From NCBI GenBank assembly GCA_041191405.1, contig JBEEOW010000002.1:62001-126000 (forward strand): DNA of 64,000 bases. The letters are read 5' to 3'. Both the position numbers and the translations under genes were made by a program. The notes under the pieces are model-generated. The model had not been told where the DNA came from and ran no database searches. It saw only the letters and a list, made by a program, of their open reading frames with translations. The stretch is from JBEEOW01 sp041191405 (GTDB lineage Bacteria; Bacteroidota; Bacteroidia; Cytophagales; UBA9547). This document shows, piece by piece, positions 1 to 8,656 of this stretch (the first letter of the stretch is position 1; each line of letters begins with the position of its first letter).

Positions 1-1
1 A

Positions 2-430
2 GCTGTAATGGATATTTTTGAAAATGAACTCTCGGAATATAAATCAGCCAAAGGTTCCGTTCAATTTCCTTATAATCAAACTATACCTTATGATGTTATT
101 GAAAAAATTGTACAATTCAGAATTGAACAAAATGAATTAAAACTGAAACAGAAAACATTAAAAATTTGTAAAAACGGACATCAATTTTACAAAACAAGTG
201 ATTGTCCAACCTGTCCTGAATGTGAAAAAAATAAAAAACCTAAAGAAGGTTTTATGTCAAAATTAGCTTCACCAGCTCGCAGAGCACTTGAAAACGCAGG
301 CATTTATTCAATAAATCAATTAAGCAATTATACTGAAAATGAGATTTTATCACTTCATGGCATGGGCAAAAATGCAATGGAGAAAATAAAAGCTGAAATG
401 AAAAACGACAATATAATTTTTAAGAAATAA
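2..430 (+). CDS. DUF1801/YdhG-like protein with zinc-ribbon and helix-hairpin-helix tail (5' truncated)
   Basis: The reading frame is open back to the window edge, so the Met at base 8 is probably internal and the N-terminal part of the gene lies outside. The first 45 visible residues (FENELSEYKSAKG, then FPYNQTIPYDVIEKIV) look like the end of a DUF1801/YdhG domain. Then come Cys/His residues spaced like a zinc ribbon (C54, H58, C66, C69, C72, counted from the Met). Residues about 86-133 resemble the helix-hairpin-helix fold of the RNA polymerase alpha C-terminal domain (LHGMGKNAMEKI). This domain combination is familiar in Bacteroidota. Its biochemical role is not known to me; nucleic-acid or protein binding through the HhH is an inference. 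Confidence 0.72.
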   Translation, partial: AVMDIFENELSEYKSAKGSVQFPYNQTIPYDVIEKIVQFRIEQNELKLKQKTLKICKNGHQFYKTSDCPTCPECEKNKKPKEGFMSKLASPARRALENAGIYSINQLSNYTENEILSLHGMGKNAMEKIKAEMKNDNIIFKK

Positions 431-436
431 AAAAAA

Positions 437-464
437 CGCCTTAACAACTACTGTCGTTAAGGCG
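437..464 (-). terminator. Rho-independent terminator of the T9SS BNR-repeat gene
   Basis: A perfect 9-bp stem (CGCCTTAAC with GTTAAGGCG) and a 10-nt loop lie 30 nt beyond the stop codon of the minus-strand gene. On that strand the stem is followed directly by a T-rich run, as in an intrinsic terminator. The plus-strand gene ending at 430 converges on it, but that side has no T-run. Confidence 0.8.
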
Positions 465-494
465 CAAGGGTGTTTTACTTAAAAATGGTTGATG

Positions 495-3400
495 TTACTC
501 AACTATTATTCTGTGTGTTGTTATTTTATTTGAAATTTTAATCTTCACTAAATAAATACCTGCTTTCAAAGTTGCAATATCAACAGTTGGATTATCTCCA
601 AGGTTTGATAACTTCTTCACAGTTACCCCACTTGTATTTATCAATTCAAGTTCAGTTACATTATCTGCATCAACTACAAAATAATTACTTGCAGGATTTG
701 GATAAATTTTAAGTGCTACATTTTGATTATTATGAGATGAAATACTAGTTAATGTAGCGATACATCCATTGAAATTAATTTCGGCAAGCGATGAATTATT
801 ATCACCAGGAAAATTACTCAATATTTCGACCTTAATATATTTACCAGATTTAGTAGTTAATGGTATTGTTTGTAAAACAGTTATATCTTGTAAAGTAATT
901 AACTCTCCTGTTCCCCATGCTACACCGTCTTCGCTAATATATATTTTAGCAGTTTTGGTATTTCCATTACTGTTATTTTGACGATGCAACCATGTTAATG
1001 AAGATACATCATACCTATTTCCTAAATCAAATACCAGAATATGAGGCATTACCGAACCAGCACCTGTCCACTGTGAATGCCAGAAAGTATTAGGGTCATT
1101 ATCAATAGCGTGAATAGCTCTACCATTTGAACCGCCTTCACCAGAGGTTTCTTGGGTACTAAAGCTTAATACTGAAATCGTATTTTGTGGAATTACTCCA
1201 CCATAACTAATATTTGTTTGTAATTCATTATCCAACACTTGCTCATCAGCAACTCCATTAGGCAACTCTAACACCACTTTAATAGTTGTATTTTTATTTA
1301 ATGCTAATGAGCTTAATGTTACTTCTTGCGTTGCATTTTTAGCAAGTGAAGTGGTATGCGACAAGGTTTGTTTCAACACATTATCAGCATAAAGTTTAAT
1401 TTTTACACTTGTTAAAACATCATTACCTACATTTTTGATTGTAACTTTTGGCGTAACAGATGCTCCACATACTACTGAACTTGGTACATTAATATTGGTG
1501 ATACCTACATCGGTGTTAATAATTTTATCTTCAATGGTAAAGTCCCATACTCCTTGCCCCCATGTTGAAAAATGCACAACCTCTTTGTTACCATAATCAA
1601 CACAATACACAATTTGTCCCCAGAAAATTGGCATATCTTCATCAGTAGCCAATGGATACCATTTTTTAGTTGCAACAGAAAACACATAAGGCCCCATGCT
1701 TGTTGAAGCAAACACATATTTACCAGTTTTTGAACCAGCCATACCGTTTACTTCGGCAGCTGGGAATTGATTTGCACCAGTTCCTGTAACGTTTGTCCAA
1801 GTTACACCTCCATCTTCTGAATAAATAGATTTAACTGCAGTACCTGATTGGGTAGCAAATAATACAATTTTATCATCAAGTGGAGAACTCCAACCCATCC
1901 CCCTATTTTCACTAAAACCTGTAATTCCTGTGGCTGTTGCACTTGCTACTTGTGTCCAATTTGTACCACGGTTGGTAGATTTAAGAACAATACCATTTCG
2001 CATAGCATACACAATATCAGGTGTTTTGCGAGATTGAGCCACACCTTGCATATAACTACTTCCTGTTCCAAACAAATCTTCTTTGGCAGTAATAGTACCG
2101 TTATTATATTCAATTCGTCTTAATGACTGACTCAACACCCAAATTCTATCACCATTTTGCCAATCCCCAACTGAAGGAGTAAAATATGAACTTCCAGTAA
2201 ATGTAAAGTTAGTTGGTGATGTTTTGGTACCTGATTGACCTTTATATGTTGTACCCGAATACAATTGAATACGTCTAAACTCTCCTGTACCTTGGTAATT
2301 ATAACTCCAACCAATTTTACCATCACCAGTAATACAACATGGTCCATCACCACCAGCTACTTGATCCCATGAAAGAGAGGTTTGTCCGTAAGTAGATGAA
2401 CGAACATCTTGCCAGCCTTGGTCTTGTGTACCAGCAGTTAAATGGTCAGGACTTAAATAACCGTACATAAAACCACCTCTGTAAGTTTCTTGTGTTGGTT
2501 TGTTGTATAAACTGATATTATAATAAATGCCAGTCATATCATTATAAGTAGGGAAACTTGATTTTGTCCACTCGTTATACGACCTAAAAATTCCACCATC
2601 ACTTGCACGAAGCGTCATTAATTTACCAGTTTTATCATAGAAAAAATGATGAGATTGAAAATCGGGATGGTAGTTATTTCTCACTTTTGCATCGTTACCA
2701 ACTGCATTTTGATAATATCCCCAATATTTACTAGCGTCCATATTTATAGTTGCCCCTGCCCCCAAAACTACTATTGGATTTGCATAGCCACCAATTATAA
2801 TATCAGGATTTTCAGGGTTTACTCCAATATGTTGACCTGATTCCATATCGTCATAAGGGTCGCCATAATACGAACTTTGGGTTCTGACATAAGTAAATGT
2901 AACACCTCCATCCGTACTAGTGTACCATTTTCTTTCATTCAACACAATCCATAATCTTCGGCTATCGCCCGACATAATTACAGGATTAGTACTTGCTAAT
3001 GGACTATTAGTATTGGTTTGTGTAAATGAAGTTTTACCAGCATTAAGTTTATATACTTTTGTATCTCTCACCAAATAAACATCAGTAGCACCAGGTTGCG
3101 ATGCCCAACGAGGAGAATATAATTCAAGATTAGCTGCATTAGCACCAAAATTTTGTAATGATGTAAAAGTTGTCCCTTTATCCGTTGATTTAAAAACAGT
3201 TGATGCAGTAGTGGCATAAATCACATTGTTATCTTGACGATTAACAATAGTACTTTTTACAACCCCTGAAATACCAGTTGGAGTTAGCCAATTTTTACCA
3301 GCATCGTCAGAATACATTAAACCTCCGCCTTGTTTACCAGCAATAACACGTCTTTTAGTACCATTAGGAATTACAATTAAATCATCAAAACGAGCAGGAT

Positions 3401-3830
3401 TTTTAGGATTGATAATTTTCCAGTCGTCGCCATTCAATGTACCTTTCCAAATAAATTGAACACCTCCATAGTGCCCACACGAAACAGCATACACAGTATC
3501 TGTACCTTCATCTACTTCGCAAAACTGAAATGCACCAGGCATATTTTTAGGCCCTCTATTTTGCCAAGTACCAAACAATGAACCGTCGGCATAAGCACCA
3601 CTTGCCATTCTAGCATTTTTTCTGGCATAAAGAGCATTTTGAATATTCTCTTGTTCAGCATAAAAAGCAGCAGCAACTGAATCAGACCAAGGTGCATTTT
3701 TACCTTCTCTTTCTTCACCTATCAAGGCTGGAATAATTGCATTTGAACCATTTTCTCTAGGAACAATATTATACACTGCTACCGACACCAATGCCAACAA
3801 TGCAAAGTAAATAGATAATTTAATTTTCAT
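495..3830 (-). CDS. Type IX-secreted BNR-repeat protein with CARDB, discoidin and T9SS sorting domains
   Basis: This is a large exported protein of 1111 residues. An N-terminal hydrophobic segment (about 5-20) acts as signal or anchor. Residues about 85-760 hold many short blocks of the sort GxTxW / STDKGTTF / SEDGGVTW, typical of BNR/sortilin (VPS10-like) beta-propellers. A CARDB-type Ig domain follows (about 775-880), then an F5/8-type C (discoidin) domain (about 885-1025, with FDLG and YISEDG). The last 70 residues, beginning IYPNPASNYF and ending in KITTHRIIVE, are a type A T9SS sorting domain. The protein should cross the outer membrane through the T9SS and stay at the surface or be released. 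No glycosidase catalytic residues can be assigned, so the role (adhesion, or glycan or protein binding) stays open. It ends at a clear terminator and appears monocistronic. Confidence 0.88.
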   Translation of the reverse strand: MKIKLSIYFALLALVSVAVYNIVPRENGSNAIIPALIGEEREGKNAPWSDSVAAAFYAEQENIQNALYARKNARMASGAYADGSLFGTWQNRGPKNMPGAFQFCEVDEGTDTVYAVSCGHYGGVQFIWKGTLNGDDWKIINPKNPARFDDLIVIPNGTKRRVIAGKQGGGLMYSDDAGKNWLTPTGISGVVKSTIVNRQDNNVIYATTASTVFKSTDKGTTFTSLQNFGANAANLELYSPRWASQPGATDVYLVRDTKVYKLNAGKTSFTQTNTNSPLASTNPVIMSGDSRRLWIVLNERKWYTSTDGGVTFTYVRTQSSYYGDPYDDMESGQHIGVNPENPDIIIGGYANPIVVLGAGATINMDASKYWGYYQNAVGNDAKVRNNYHPDFQSHHFFYDKTGKLMTLRASDGGIFRSYNEWTKSSFPTYNDMTGIYYNISLYNKPTQETYRGGFMYGYLSPDHLTAGTQDQGWQDVRSSTYGQTSLSWDQVAGGDGPCCITGDGKIGWSYNYQGTGEFRRIQLYSGTTYKGQSGTKTSPTNFTFTGSSYFTPSVGDWQNGDRIWVLSQSLRRIEYNNGTITAKEDLFGTGSSYMQGVAQSRKTPDIVYAMRNGIVLKSTNRGTNWTQVASATATGITGFSENRGMGWSSPLDDKIVLFATQSGTAVKSIYSEDGGVTWTNVTGTGANQFPAAEVNGMAGSKTGKYVFASTSMGPYVFSVATKKWYPLATDEDMPIFWGQIVYCVDYGNKEVVHFSTWGQGVWDFTIEDKIINTDVGITNINVPSSVVCGASVTPKVTIKNVGNDVLTSVKIKLYADNVLKQTLSHTTSLAKNATQEVTLSSLALNKNTTIKVVLELPNGVADEQVLDNELQTNISYGGVIPQNTISVLSFSTQETSGEGGSNGRAIHAIDNDPNTFWHSQWTGAGSVMPHILVFDLGNRYDVSSLTWLHRQNNSNGNTKTAKIYISEDGVAWGTGELITLQDITVLQTIPLTTKSGKYIKVEILSNFPGDNNSSLAEINFNGCIATLTSISSHNNQNVALKIYPNPASNYFVVDADNVTELELINTSGVTVKKLSNLGDNPTVDIATLKAGIYLVKIKISNKITTHRIIVE

Positions 3831-4009
3831 ATAGAGGATTATAAATTATGGGATGATTGATAAATTTGGAAAACATGAAATAATTTATAAAAATATTTCA
3901 ATTTCAAATTCAAATAGTACTACTCTATTCATTTAAAAATGGTTTACTTACTACTAATTAAATTTAAAATAATTTTTCAATAACAAAGTTTAGAGTATTA
4001 TTGTGTGTT

Positions 4010-4106
4010 GATTTAAGATTATTGATTTGAGATTGTAGAATCAAGATTTGAGATTGTAGAATTAAGATTTTAGATTTTAGATTTTAGACATAAGACTTGA
4101 GTATAG
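4010..4106 (+). repeat. A/T-rich degenerate repeat arm (GATTTTAGA family) in a 337-bp intergenic gap
   Basis: The gap 3831-4167 holds no ORF. Its main feature is a run of imperfect units such as GATTTGAGATTGTAGAATCAA and TTTTAGATTTTAGATTTTAGA. This is one arm of the type seen paired in inverted orientation at 55431-55526. Just after it, TTGACA (4109-4114) and TATAAT (4130-4135) are 15 bp apart. They may be chance or a weak promoter for the lipoprotein gene at 4168. Confidence 0.6.
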
Positions 4107-4167
4107 GATTGACAAAATGCATATTTCTATATAATTACCTTGGCATAAACCACAAAAATCCAAAACC

Positions 4168-4551
4168 ATGTTAAAACACACATTTAAACTCATCCACTTA
4201 ACAGTAATTACAATTATAATTTTACTAAGTTCATGTAATACAAATGAAAACAAAGTAGAGTTTGAATTTTACACAAGCAATATAAGTTTATGTAGAAAAG
4301 TAATTTATGATTTACAAGCAAACTTACAATACAGTATTAAATCCGACAAAAAATCAAAAATAAGCAAACGAATTAGACACAATGAAATAACCCTACAAAT
4401 ACCACCACAAAATATTGATTCACTTATCTCTGCTATAGAAAAAGAAAGTACAGTAAGTTGTAAAAAAGTGCTATACCAAAGCGATTTATCAACTGAAATG
4501 CAACAAGCTAAAAGTATTGAATTGCAATTGTTGATTGTTTATAGTAAATGA
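4168..4551 (+). CDS. Small hypothetical lipoprotein
   Basis: The 127-residue product starts with a charged n-region and a hydrophobic stretch ending in the lipobox LLSSC (Cys at about residue 23), so it should be lipidated and anchored in the envelope. The mature part (about 104 residues) has two Cys (in LCRKV and SCKKV) that could form a disulfide, and many Lys. I recognise no family. It stands alone on the plus strand between a repeat region and a broken small gene. It has no evident terminator of its own. Confidence 0.6.
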   Translation: MLKHTFKLIHLTVITIIILLSSCNTNENKVEFEFYTSNISLCRKVIYDLQANLQYSIKSDKKSKISKRIRHNEITLQIPPQNIDSLISAIEKESTVSCKKVLYQSDLSTEMQQAKSIELQLLIVYSK

Positions 4552-4623
4552 TTTGTAGTTTATTTAATTAATTGATAAGATTGTTTGACGTAATGAAAAA
4601 GTACAAATCTTAGTAGTAATTTT

Positions 4624-5093
4624 ATGACAAAGGTACACCAGGACATATTCGACAAAATTAAGACCTCGCTTAAAGAACATTTTAAAGAAGATTTAAAAGA
4701 GTTTGAAGAAGGAACATATTTAACTATTGCAGACAGTGGAATTTGGATTTCAGTAGACGATACTGAACTTACTTTTGGTTACGGTTTTACACATAGACAT
4801 TACAATCCAGAATATGACGACATTTTAGGAGGAATAGAACGATTTTACAATCTATTAACAAAAAGAAAATAACAACCTATTTTAAAGGCGACTTTTGTTA
4901 TAAAAATAAGATAGAAATTGAATTAGCAAAAGATAGTTATGACGATATGGAAATTTCAATGACTTGGTTTTTCCCGTTTTGGAAAACAACAGTGGAAAAG
5001 ATAAAATTTGAAGACAAACTCATTGAATCCACAGATTTTGAAGACAGTATAACAAAGATAAAAAAATACGCACAACAAGCTAAGCATTCGTAG
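4624..5093 (+). pseudogene. Frameshifted small hypothetical gene (two frames, about 156 residues in total)
   Basis: The first frame (4624-4872) gives 82 residues ending YNLLTKRK and then stop. Read one base back through the A-rich stretch at 4859-4871, the next frame continues without a break as ITTYFKGDFCYK and on to SITKIKKYAQQAKHS, with its stop at 5091-5093. The second part is acidic/basic and aromatic like the first and reads as real protein (ISMTWFFPFWKT). One lost A in the run AAAAAGAAAA would explain it; a sequencing error or, less likely, programmed -1 slippage would too. No canonical XXXYYYZ heptamer is visible. I do not recognise the family. The gene may be decayed, or intact in the real genome. 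Confidence 0.62.
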
Positions 5094-5164
5094 AAGCTGA
5101 AAGCCAAGCCAAAAAGACTTGGTTGTTAAGGGTGGTTTTTAAAGAAATAATTTTTCAACCAAAG

Positions 5165-5236
5165 TACGCCCAGCGGGAATCGAACCCACATCATCAGAAT
5201 CGGAATCAGACATTTTATCCATTAAACTATGGGCGC
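5165..5236 (-). tRNA. tRNA-Arg (anticodon CCG)
   Basis: The minus strand folds into a 72-nt cloverleaf. It has a 7-bp acceptor stem (GCGCCCA with TGGGCGT, first pair G-U), a 4-bp D stem with an 8-nt loop carrying GG, anticodon CCG at 5201-5203 flanked by T33 and A37, a 4-nt variable loop, and a T arm GTGGG-TTCGATT-CCCGC. The discriminator base is A and no CCA is encoded. The anticodon stem has a T-T mismatch at pair 29-41. The anticodon reads CGG. The gene lies 7 nt beyond a strong hairpin at the end of the sucC transcription unit, so it may be transcribed by read-through or from a promoter I could not identify. Confidence 0.9.
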
Positions 5237-5243
5237 ATATATG

Positions 5244-5289
5244 AAAACAGCAATTATCTAACTTCGAAAAGTTAAATAATTGCTGTTTT
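5244..5289. terminator. Strong stem-loop between tRNA-Arg and the sucC unit
   Basis: The outer stem is 14 bp (AAAACAGCAATTAT with ATAATTGCTGTTTT) and encloses an inner 6-bp stem TAACTT/AAGTTA with a CGAA loop. T-rich sequence follows on both strands. It lies 24 nt after the stop codon of the microprotein at 5314-5418 and should end the minus-strand sucC transcript. Confidence 0.75.
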
Positions 5290-5313
5290 ATTCTTATTGG
5301 GTATTGTGGAAGA

Positions 5314-5418
5314 TTATTTTAAATCTTCTGGGTGGTTACTCACTGTTTTGTTTGGGAAAACAATTGGTGAAACGATTACCAACACAAACAATGCCGCTAT
5401 TATTCCTAACATTAACAT
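5314..5418 (-). CDS. 34-residue single-span membrane microprotein downstream of sucC
   Basis: This ORF starts 11 nt after the sucC stop codon and reads MLMLGIIAALFVLV-IVSPIVFPNK, ending SNHPEDLK. Residues about 2-21 form one hydrophobic helix followed by a short polar tail. Position argues that it is real: same strand as sucC, close spacing, and a strong terminator hairpin beginning 24 nt after its stop. Its function is unknown; a membrane location is inferred from the sequence. I do not recognise the family. Confidence 0.5.
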   Translation of the reverse strand: MLMLGIIAALFVLVIVSPIVFPNKTVSNHPEDLK

Positions 5419-5429
5419 AGTATATAAAT

Positions 5430-6644
5430 TTAAGCTGTGATTGCTTCGTTTACTAAACGTGCAGCATCTTTTAAAATTACCGCAGATTTAACTTTTAATC
5501 CTGATTCGTTGATAATTTTCGCTCCTTCTTCAGCGTTTGTTCCTTGTAAACGAACGATGATTGGCACTGCAATATCTCCGATAGCTTTGTATGCTTCAAC
5601 AACACCATTTGCTACACGGTCGCAACGAACTATACCACCAAATACGTTGATAAGGATTGCTTTAACGTTTGGATCTTTAAGGATAATTCTGAAACCTGCC
5701 TCAACAGTTTTCGCATTTGCCCCACCTCCTACGTCTAAGAAGTTAGCTGGCTCACCACCTGACAATTTAATCATGTCCATAGTAGCCATTGCTAAACCTG
5801 CACCATTTACCATACAACCTACGTTTCCGTCAAGTTTTACATAGTTAAGGTTGTTTTCGCTTGCTTCTACTTCCAAAGGATCTTCTTCCTCAAGGTCACG
5901 TAAAGCTGCTAATTCTGGGTGACGATATAATGCGTTATCATCTAAACCAACTTTAGCATCAACTGCTAACATTTTGCTATCAGATGTTTTTAATAGAGGG
6001 TTTACCTCAATCATTGCAGCATCAATATCAACATAAGCTTTGTAAAGACTAGTGATGAATTTTACAAATTCTTTGAATGACTCACCAGATAAACCTAATC
6101 CGAAAGCTAATTTACGAGCTTGGAATCCTTGTAAACCTGTCAAAGGGTCAACCCACTCTTTAACAATTTTTTCTGGGTGGTGCTCAGCAACCTCCTCGAT
6201 ATCCATACCACCTTCGGTAGAAGCAATAATCACGTTACGTGAAGTTGCTCTATCTAAAAGTATAGAAACATAATATTCTTTTGGTTCAGCAGCACCTGGA
6301 TAATATACATCCTCAGCGATGTAAACTTTGTTTACTTTTTTACCTTCTGGGCCTGTTTGGATAGTAACCAAAGTACCACCAAGAATTTGGCTTACTTTTT
6401 CAGTTACATGATCTAAACCTTTAGCAAGAGTTACACCACGGAAGTCAGTTCCAACGATTGTACCTTTACCACGACCACCAGCATGAATTTGCGCTTTTAC
6501 TACAAACCATCCAGTACCAGTTGTTTCTTGAAGCTTTTTTGCAGCCTCAAGTGCTTGGCTAGCGTCGTCAACAACGACACCTCTTTGCACTCTTACACCA
6601 TATTTCTCTAAAACCGATTTGGCTTGATATTCGTGTATATTCAT
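5430..6644 (-). CDS. sucC: Succinate-CoA ligase [ADP-forming] subunit beta
   Basis: SucC is the ATP-grasp subunit of the TCA-cycle enzyme that converts succinyl-CoA, ADP and phosphate to succinate, ATP and CoA. The 404-residue length is normal. It starts MNIHEYQAK, with the nucleotide-binding loop AQIHAGGRGKG at 51-61, metal-binding EVNPLL near 213, and the C-terminal phosphohistidine-interacting region (NGAGLAMATMD, FLDVGGGA, INVFGGIVRCD). The sucD partner is not adjacent, which is common in Bacteroidota. It is followed by the 34-residue ORF and then a terminator. Upstream, a weak promoter-like pair (TTTG, 21 bp, TACTTTA) can be read on the minus strand. Confidence 0.97.
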   Translation of the reverse strand: MNIHEYQAKSVLEKYGVRVQRGVVVDDASQALEAAKKLQETTGTGWFVVKAQIHAGGRGKGTIVGTDFRGVTLAKGLDHVTEKVSQILGGTLVTIQTGPEGKKVNKVYIAEDVYYPGAAEPKEYYVSILLDRATSRNVIIASTEGGMDIEEVAEHHPEKIVKEWVDPLTGLQGFQARKLAFGLGLSGESFKEFVKFITSLYKAYVDIDAAMIEVNPLLKTSDSKMLAVDAKVGLDDNALYRHPELAALRDLEEEDPLEVEASENNLNYVKLDGNVGCMVNGAGLAMATMDMIKLSGGEPANFLDVGGGANAKTVEAGFRIILKDPNVKAILINVFGGIVRCDRVANGVVEAYKAIGDIAVPIIVRLQGTNAEEGAKIINESGLKVKSAVILKDAARLVNEAITA

Positions 6645-6730
6645 GAATGAAATAATTTATGCGTTAAAGTAAGCGATTTTGATTCATTTTTTCAAATTAT
6701 TGGGCAACGGTTTTGCATTTTTCTTGCATT

Positions 6731-7381
6731 TTAGATAATAAAACCGTCTTTCATCTCAATTATTCTGTCTGACATGGCTGCGAGCTCTTTATTATGGGTC
6801 ACAATCACGAATGTTTTGTTGAGTTCGTCACGTAGTTGCAAAAAGAGTTTATGTAGCTCTTCGGCATTTTTTGAATCCAAATTTCCACTTGGTTCATCAG
6901 CAAATATGATAGATGGAGAATTGATTAATGACCTTGCTACAGACACTCTTTGTTGCTCTCCCCCACTCAGCTCTGATGGTTTGTGTTTTAATCTGTGACC
7001 TAAACCTAGTAACTCTAAATATTTTTTTGCCTCTCTAATGGTTTCTGTCGGATTTCTATTTCCTAAATATGCTGGTATGCATACATTTTCGAGGGCTGTA
7101 AACTCTGGTAATAAATTATGAAACTGAAATATAAATCCTATATTTTGGTTTCTAAATTTTGCTAAATCGTTGCTTGATAGTTTATTAATTACCTGATTTT
7201 GGATTGTTAAAGTTCCTTTATCAGGTTTATCAAGTGTGCCTAAAATTTGTAAAAGTGTACTTTTCCCTGCTCCTGATGCACCAATTATGCTCACAATTTC
7301 GTGCTCATGTATCTCTAAGCTTATATCTTTCAGGATTTCTAATCCATTAAATGATTTTTTAATATTTTCAGCTTTAAGCAT
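6731..7381 (-). CDS. LolD-like ABC transporter ATP-binding protein
   Basis: This is a 216-residue ATPase of the LolD/MacB/FtsE-type branch of ABC transporters. Walker A is GASGAGKST (34-42), the Q-loop Gln is near 86, the signature LSGGEQQ is at 138-144, Walker B is SIIFADEP (157-164), and the H-loop His is at 196. The phrase DEPSGNLDS is typical of lipoprotein-release and efflux ATPases. It should pair with a membrane permease to drive lipoprotein release or peptide/drug export, but no permease gene is next to it, so the substrate is unknown. It is on the same strand as the GNAT gene, 96 bp away across a repeat. Confidence 0.88.
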   Translation of the reverse strand: MLKAENIKKSFNGLEILKDISLEIHEHEIVSIIGASGAGKSTLLQILGTLDKPDKGTLTIQNQVINKLSSNDLAKFRNQNIGFIFQFHNLLPEFTALENVCIPAYLGNRNPTETIREAKKYLELLGLGHRLKHKPSELSGGEQQRVSVARSLINSPSIIFADEPSGNLDSKNAEELHKLFLQLRDELNKTFVIVTHNKELAAMSDRIIEMKDGFII

Positions 7382-7387
7382 TTTTTT

Positions 7388-7476
7388 GAGTTTAGGGTTC
7401 AGGGTTAAGAGTTGAGTGTTTTAATAGTTAAATAGTAATTTCCAACTATCAACTTTCAATTGTAAACTATCAACTA
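7388..7476. repeat. A/T-rich GAGTTTAGGGTT / CAACTATCAACT repeat
   Basis: The 96-bp gap between the ATPase and GNAT genes consists of short degenerate units in two orientations (AGTTTAGGGTTCAGGGTTAAG and later CAACTATCAACTTTCAATTG). This is the same style of filler as in the cco operon gaps, but here the arms match poorly. Confidence 0.55.
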
Positions 7477-7477
7477 A

Positions 7478-7924
7478 CTAGGTTTCTAAGAAATAATATA
7501 AATGCTCTCCTTCTTTAGCAAAACCTACAGAATCGTACAATTTTGAGGCTGATGAGTTGGAGATACGTGTTTCGATTACTATTTGACCTGCATTTTGTTC
7601 TTTTGCAAAATCTTTGGCTTTATTTATTAAATCTTTTGCAATACCTTGTTTTCTATATTCAGGAGAAACATATAAATCGTTCAAAATGAATATCTTTTTC
7701 ATAGAAATAGAAGAAAATGAAGGGTAAATTTGAACAAAACCACATGCAATATTTTCATCTGTATCAAAAGCAACCAAAAAATAACTATCTCTATTTGTTA
7801 GTCTGTCGGTTACAAAAGCAAAACATGCCTGATAATCAGAAGGCTGCTCATAACATTGACGATAATCATCAAACATAAAAGCTAATGCTTCTGCGTCGTT
7901 TATAGTACCTAACTTTATTTCCAT
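7478..7924 (-). CDS. GNAT family N-acetyltransferase
   Basis: The 148-residue single-domain protein has the GNAT fold order. The acetyl-CoA-binding motif A reads LYVSPEYRKQGIAKDLINKA (about residues 85-105), and the C-terminal motif is NSSASKLYDSVGF. The substrate (amino acid, small amine or protein N-terminus) cannot be told. It lies 53 bp downstream of the small MORN protein on the same strand and may share its transcript. Confidence 0.85.
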   Translation of the reverse strand: MEIKLGTINDAEALAFMFDDYRQCYEQPSDYQACFAFVTDRLTNRDSYFLVAFDTDENIACGFVQIYPSFSSISMKKIFILNDLYVSPEYRKQGIAKDLINKAKDFAKEQNAGQIVIETRISNSSASKLYDSVGFAKEGEHLYYFLET

Positions 7925-7977
7925 TTTAACTTAACAAATATAATATTTTTGGAGCTTTCAATATAAAGCTTCGCAAT

Positions 7978-8619
7978 TTACTTCTTTTTAAAATACTTTT
8001 CTTTCTTTAGCTTACCCTTTTTATAAAATTTCCACAATCCTATAGGTTCAGCGTTTAGATATTCTCCTTCTTGTACTAAATTTCCTTCATTATCCCAGAA
8101 TCTTGCATATCCAGTTTCAACTCCATGTACAAAATGAAACTCTTCTGAAATATGCCCTGATTCGTACCAAAACGTCCATTTACCATGTGGCTGCCCCTTA
8201 TGATAGTTTCCTTTCTTTTTAACTTTACCATTATCATGATAAAAAATCCATTCTCCTTCATATAATGCATCCTTAAATGCACCCATTTTTTTTATTCTTC
8301 CGTCTGGACTAAAATATTTCTGTATTCCATCTTGATAGCCTTCTTTCCAATATTCTATAGCTTCTAATTTTCCATCAATATCATAATAGGTACATTCGCC
8401 TTGCAATTTGCCATTTACAAAATTGGCAATCAAATTAAGCTGACCAGTATTGTAAAAATATTTCCATTCACCAACTGGTAAACTATCTGTTGTAATGCCA
8501 CCCACCGATTTTAAAACGCCATTTGAATAATATTTTTTCAACTCAGCATTTTGAGCCAATAAAATATTGCTCATTAAAAAAAGTAATATTGTTAGTAAAA
8601 TATTTTTGTGTTTAGACAT
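7978..8619 (-). CDS. Secreted MORN-repeat-variant protein (213 aa)
   Basis: A signal peptide (MSKHKNILLTILLFLMSNILLAQ) precedes a tandem array of about seven MORN-variant (YwqK-like) units. Their consensus is G-x-W-x-(F/Y)-(Y/F)-x2-(N/E)-G-x-(L/I/V), for example PVGEWKYFYNTGQL, YEGEWIFYHDNGKV and PHGKWTFWYESGHI. Each unit makes a beta hairpin. The whole is expected to be an elongated beta protein outside the inner membrane. Databases often call such proteins YwqK-type antitoxins, but nothing here indicates a toxin partner. It lies 140 bp after the larger MORN gene on the same strand. Confidence 0.82.
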   Translation of the reverse strand: MSKHKNILLTILLFLMSNILLAQNAELKKYYSNGVLKSVGGITTDSLPVGEWKYFYNTGQLNLIANFVNGKLQGECTYYDIDGKLEAIEYWKEGYQDGIQKYFSPDGRIKKMGAFKDALYEGEWIFYHDNGKVKKKGNYHKGQPHGKWTFWYESGHISEEFHFVHGVETGYARFWDNEGNLVQEGEYLNAEPIGLWKFYKKGKLKKEKYFKKK

Positions 8620-8656
8620 TTTTGGGAAATAATAAATACTAATTAATAAACGATTT

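Noticed and set aside
4109..4135. Sigma-70-type promoter TTGACA-N15-TATAAT
   Set aside because: Spacing is short, and the phylum mainly uses TTTG/TAnnTTTG; it may be chance in A/T-rich DNA.
5437..5844. Plus-strand 135-residue ORF
   Set aside because: It is the antisense shadow of sucC; its composition lacks protein character.
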